The position numbers and the translations under genes were made by a program. A stretch of 64,000 bases of DNA from Perca fluviatilis (Eukaryota > Chordata > Actinopteri > Perciformes > Percidae). Below are positions 59,625-64,000 of the stretch, one piece after another. Each line of letters opens with the position of its first letter. The stretch's first letter is position 1. A model generated the notes under the pieces. That model was not told where the DNA came from. It saw only the letters and a list, made by a program, of their open reading frames with translations, and made no database searches. Location of the stretch: assembly GCF_010015445.1 (NCBI RefSeq), contig NC_053134.1, positions 7,547,136 through 7,611,135 on the forward strand, in the 5' to 3' direction.

Positions 59625-62236
59625 CTATTCTACCCAGCAGGGTCGGTACACTCTTCCTATCATACACCGCAGCACTAAAGGAAAGAATAAAGAAAGTAAG
59701 GAATACTTGTATTAGTAAATATGAACATTAGATATCAGAATCAGGTGTTTTTGGTCAGGTATGTTGACATCAAAACTGGAAGCTGTTATGCTGCATTCTT
59801 GTGGTGTCGGAATAACCAAAACAAATTAGTTCCTGGCAGCGAAAATTCATGTGAATTCCCCTTTAAGTTGGAACAACAACTCGGAAAGTCTGAACAAATT
59901 TTGGTACATTACTTGCTGAGTTGGCATCATATTACACGGAAACATGGTGGATGAAAATAAATGTTGGGTTGTGGTATAAAAACTATGAAATTGCTAATTG
60001 CATATAAACTTTTTGCTTACATGTAATTTGTAATATAGTCTTAGGTTGTAACCGTCAGTTGCTGTCCATGTAAAGTGACCTAGATTAGTTAGAAATGAAA
60101 TATATTCACAAATATAAAAAATATATAAAGCTTCAAACTACAAATAAATACTGGAAACAGCTATCGTGTTGTTTAAAAGCTCTGAGCAAATACAACACTT
60201 CTTTGTAGCGTCCATGTTTTTATCCACATTATGACTTAGAGCTCACGAACACACCGAAGTCAGAAGGACTTCCCAACTCGGGAAATGGGACCATCTGAGG
60301 AGCACATGAATGCACCATTACATAACTTTTCTTTTGCAGTAACCCTTGGATTGTCCTTGTGTCAAATTTGACCCTTTTTTTCAACATTTTCTATATCAGA
60401 AATATGGGTTTCTTTCAACCAAATTGCCCAAAAATAACAATGCATTAAAAATTAATGATTACTTTCATTGAATTTTGGTTGATAAATTCAATTTTATAGC
60501 ATTTTTTAATGGTTAAACTATATCCTGACTAAACTTTGACATGAACCAGTCTGTGATCCACTCAACATCCTCTGATCTTAACTATTAGTCAAAAGAATTC
60601 ATAATTTCTGCCTTTTTTTTAATAACTCAAAATGAGGTATAATGTCATAAAAATTATTATAAGAATGACTGAAAAGCATTGGGGGAAAAAGTGACAAAAA
60701 GGTTTAAAAAACGCATCAAAAGCACTGAAAAACAAACGTCGGAAAAAGCGCCAAAAAAAGTTCATTTTCAATTTTGACCAGAAAGGATAACAAGTTCATG
60801 GTCGACGGGGAGACAACACAAGGGTTAAGAAACATGGGTTTGCAGATACTTACTGCCGTCGTCAGTGTTTCTGCGACCAATGGTCAAACTGCGCTCGGCA
60901 GGAGGGTGGCTCAAGCTTCGGTCTGTGAGCAGAGGAAAGCTCCGGGTGAAGGCTGAGTTCAGCCCACGAATACTGTGTCCTTTCAGCCCCATGTCCTGAA
61001 ACACAGTATCGATTAGTGATTGCATGTAGACCACACATGTCCGTGCTCCAGGATCTGAACTCTGGATCTTCACAGTTGCAGCAAATTTGCAACAGCTTTC
61101 AAAGATTATCTTTTCACTTGCAGCACAGGTATTGGATCTGTCTTTACCAGCTGATCCAAGCCACAGGAACCCCAAATGGAAGAAATATGTTTCCCCGTTT
61201 TTATTATATCACTGTGGCCCGTTTTCTTACACCCTCCGGTTCGCCCAGTTGGCTTTGTTCTCTCCAACATGGCTGCCTGTTCCCCATTACCGCAGAGATA
61301 ACCACCATGTTCATGACACACAGGAGACGCAACCGCCAGATAAACTCTTTACACATCGCAGCCAAACGTTTGAGAGAGCACAGATATATCATCATTCTTC
61401 CCACTGTGATTCCAATAAATCTTTATAGGCTTGTGATCATTTGACCTTTTCAGCTAATAGTATTTCCCGGCTTTCCAGCGCTGCCGTAAAAGTTTTTCAT
61501 AGATGTGTATGAAATATGGACTTAACAGTAGACACGAGGACGGTGACCAATTGAAAGGGGTCAAATGTTCAGTCACAGGATGGACATAATGTGCTCTTTG
61601 TTGTTGTTGAACTACGGTGAACTGTGGTTGTTTGTGGAAAGAAATCTCATTCAATAAATAGTTATGATGCATGACTGTTATTGGCAGAGTTCAATGGCTA
61701 CAAACTGAGACTAGCCAGATACATTTATGTGGGATAAATTAACTAAGAGTAGTCCAAATAGTGGGTAACTTTAGACAACTGCTGGGTTGTTTGACCAAAA
61801 TAACAAAAGAAAGAGAACCTTGACAACTTCTCCATCCAAAGACAAGTGTCCTGGGTAGTCTGGGTAATACACAGAACATGCAACTAAACGTTTAACATTT
61901 CAATGGCTTATAACTTTCTATAAAGAATTAGTAATTAGCTTTAAACAGCTTCAAACGTTGAAAAGTAATCAACAACTGTGATGCGACACTTACTGAGACG
62001 ATTATGATATTAGGGCTTCCGTCTTCATCCATCGCGTTGGTGTCAAGCATGAGGTTTCGTCTGTACGAGAGAGGAACCCCAGCGGGCTCAGTCATGGACT
62101 CATCCCCCAGGAACAGGCCATCTTGCTCCGTTACGCCATCTTCTCCTTTAGTTGCAGGCATGGCTACAGTGACCAAGTGGCTGCTCAGCTCAGAGAACAG
62201 CACCAGAGTATACAGGACAGAGTAGACAGAAATCAT
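59625..62236 (-). CDS. pmch: pro-melanin-concentrating hormone, complete coding region
   Basis: This is the precursor of MCH, a hypothalamic cyclic neuropeptide that pales fish skin and affects feeding. Exons (minus) are 62236-61994 (243 bp), 60995-60854 (142 bp) and 59674-59625 (50 bp). Together they give 435 bp, or 144 aa. Residues 1 to about 25 form a signal peptide ('SVLYTLVLFSELSSHLVTV'). The dibasic site 'TIGRR' precedes the hormone and would leave an amidated NEI-like peptide, as in mammals. The hormone ends 'MLRCMIGRVYRPCWVE', with the two cysteines spaced as in all MCH and the GRVYRPCW core. The last intron splits the ATG of its first methionine, A in exon 2 and TG in exon 3. The 'MLRC' form is like mammalian MCH; the salmon type is 'TMRC'. 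The gene converges on parpbp, as in human. Confidence 0.95.
60343..60824. mobile_element. piggyBac-type MITE in pmch intron 2
   Basis: The right end 'GACAACACAAGGG' is followed by TTAA (60825-60828). The left end 'CCCTTGGATTGTCC' is its inverse with a few changes and is preceded by GTAA, a decayed TTAA. The right edge is about 20 bases from the exon 2 donor (60848-60853). Confidence 0.75.
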
Positions 62237-62298
62237 GGTGTCTACAATGTTAAGTTCTCTTTCACCTAACGAATGTTGTGACCGGGCTCTCAGCTGTC

Positions 62299-62308
62299 TT
62301 ATATATAT
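62299..62308 (-). promoter_or_regulatory. pmch: pmch TATA box
   Basis: On the minus strand TATATATAAG lies 63-72 bases upstream of the ATG, which puts the start of transcription near 62270 with a short 5' UTR. This fits a tissue-specific neuropeptide promoter. Confidence 0.7.
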
Positions 62309-62309
62309 T

Positions 62310-64000
62310 CAGGGAGAGGGCATTTTGCTTACAACTGTTTAATTAATTGTCATGTATCCTGCAGGGGTGCATCCCTCTTAACGGCCAAAGGTTTCAGGCA
62401 GTTTAAAGGTCACAACTGTCATTTTAAAAGCTGTTCCCTTCGTAGAGAAGCAGGTGAATAGCTCCATTTTGTCTGGTTGGAGATGTGATGAATTCAAATG
62501 GATAAATAAAGGGATGCATGGAGGGTTGTAATTTTAAAAAGGCTCACAGGAGGTCAAAGGGCAGGAATTAATTGTGTATCTTTTCCTTCAGAATCCAAAC
62601 GCTGAAATGAACCCAGCAGGTTAGAGGACAGAGACCATTGAGTGGTCTTAGTGAGTCAATTTCTCTGAATAGCATCAATGGCTGCACATGGCTGAAAACA
62701 ATCCTATGATGGACCATCCACAAAGGTCAGTTACACGTATGAAAGCAGCAAGACACCAGATTATTACAACAACAAAAAAAGAGGATGAGTAAGACAGACA
62801 GAGCACCTCTTTGCAGGTTACACGACACTGCCTTTTTTGTTGAAGTCTAAATTTAAAAAAAAGAGCAGCTTGCAGCATTTTATTTTTTATTATTGAAAGC
62901 CACAGAAGACCCACATCTGGATTCATCCAATTGGACAATAAAAATGTGTGGCGCTCAGCAACGCAAAAGCAGCGAGCAAAAAGCTTCACTCGCATTAAAA
63001 ACAATTAAAAAACACCGCCCAGGTTGCTGAAAAGCACACTTTCTGATCGCACACTATTTCTAATAGTGAATAGTTCGGCATTTGTGGAAATGCGCTTATT
63101 TGCTATCTTGCTGAGTGTTAGAGTTAGCATGGCGAGTCTACACAGCATTCCAGGATGCTCTGGTTTATTGACATTTCTTCAAACCAATCACAATCGTCTT
63201 GGGCGGCGCTAAGCTTGTACATAATGCCGCCTCTGCAAAATAGCCTTGGGAAGGAATTTGTTTTGGTGGAACATGTGTACGTTCGAAGGTTGTTTTAGTC
63301 GTGCAAAACAGAAAACTCAGATTGGACAGATAGTCTAGCTAGGTGTCTCGATTTCATTTGCAGAGTTCTGAGGAGCAATTAACCATAGCCCGCATAAATC
63401 GACCAGAGTTTAAAATGCCAACACAAAGAAAGCCCAAGGTAACGGACATCCGGCCTAAATGAGGGACACCGGAGCAATCCCGGAAGTGCAACGTGTATAT
63501 AGACTACACCTGCTTAAACATACAATATGTCATTTTCTGCTGCGAGTCTCTCAATCAAAACAATAATAAATAAAAAAAATAGAGCAATTCTGTCATTGCA
63601 GTCATCTTCTCCTTTTTAGGTCAACACCTAGAGAGTTTCAATATTGCAGGGACAAGAATAGCTACAAGGTGATGGAAGCCATCATGAATGACATCATGCT
63701 GCATCACATTTAGTCCAAATTAATGTAATAACCAAAGAAACAAAAACAAACCCACAACAACCGGTCACATTTACTCACACGACGACCACAAAGCAATCCA
63801 AAAAAAAATTCCCCACAAATTCCAGCCAAGCTGCTGGGGCTCAACACACACATGCCACCACGCACACACACAAAGGCACAGCGGCCACTGACACTGCTCA
63901 AACCTTTAACACCAGCAGCAACTATCTAAAGCAAGCAGGAATAGCTAGTAAAATCATTTTACTAAAATGCAGAAATATCCATTAAACTTACCAAGGCTGC
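62310..64000. other. flank of pmch, no gene recognised
   Basis: No exon is recognised. About 63060-63490 reads like a dispersed fish element ('gcgcttatttgctatcttgc', 'gggcggcgctaagcttg'), but its ends are not defined. Short open frames here show no family resemblance. Confidence 0.5.

Overview
The window is vertebrate genomic DNA, almost certainly from a ray-finned (teleost, probably percomorph) fish. Genes are split into many small exons with GT/AG borders. The introns are full of fish-type mobile elements (L2 and L1 LINEs, Tc1, hAT and piggyBac-type MITEs, tRNA-derived SINEs) and long CA/TG microsatellites. No prokaryotic, viral or CRISPR features were seen.

Layout. (1) 1-5631 is the left flank, probably pah intron 2, made of LINE, Tc1, hAT and long-inverted-repeat elements. 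(2) 5632-14674 (+) holds phenylalanine hydroxylase (pah) from the equivalent of human exon 3 to the stop codon. Exon sizes match human exactly, except exon 6, which is one base short and shifts the frame. An L2 LINE fills intron 9. (3) 15266-16874 is a nearly complete Tc1 transposon with a broken transposase. It is followed by minisatellite-like repeats and two SINEs. (4) 19069-21952 (+) holds only the last four exons of a tyrosine hydroxylase-type gene, probably th2. The 5' exons are missing and the first remaining exon has no acceptor AG. (5) 22140-27085 is a nest of transposons. (6) 27086-31600 is intergenic, with microsatellites. (7) 31689-44428 (-) is nup37, complete in nine coding exons (325 aa). 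(8) 45463-46269 is a divergent promoter shared by nup37 and parpbp. (9) 46276-58519 (+) is parpbp (PARI), complete in eleven coding exons (591 aa) and ending in a PIP box. (10) 59625-62236 (-) is pmch, complete in three exons (144 aa), convergent with parpbp. (11) 62310-64000 has no recognised gene.

The gene set (pah, nup37, parpbp, pmch) is that of human 12q23.2. In human, IGF1 lies between PMCH and PAH; here pah and the TH fragment sit on the nup37 side. nup37 encodes a Y-complex nucleoporin, parpbp a PCNA/RAD51-binding inhibitor of homologous recombination, pmch a neuropeptide precursor, and pah and th aromatic amino acid hydroxylases. They are linked by ancestry, not by a shared pathway.

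The points most worth checking are the 5'-less TH gene next to pah, the pah exon 6 frameshift, the TG tract against the pah exon 5 acceptor, the duplicated nup37 exon pieces, a piggyBac-type MITE 20 bp from a pmch splice donor, and a perfect 49-bp inverted duplication shared by an L2 LINE and a pah intron.
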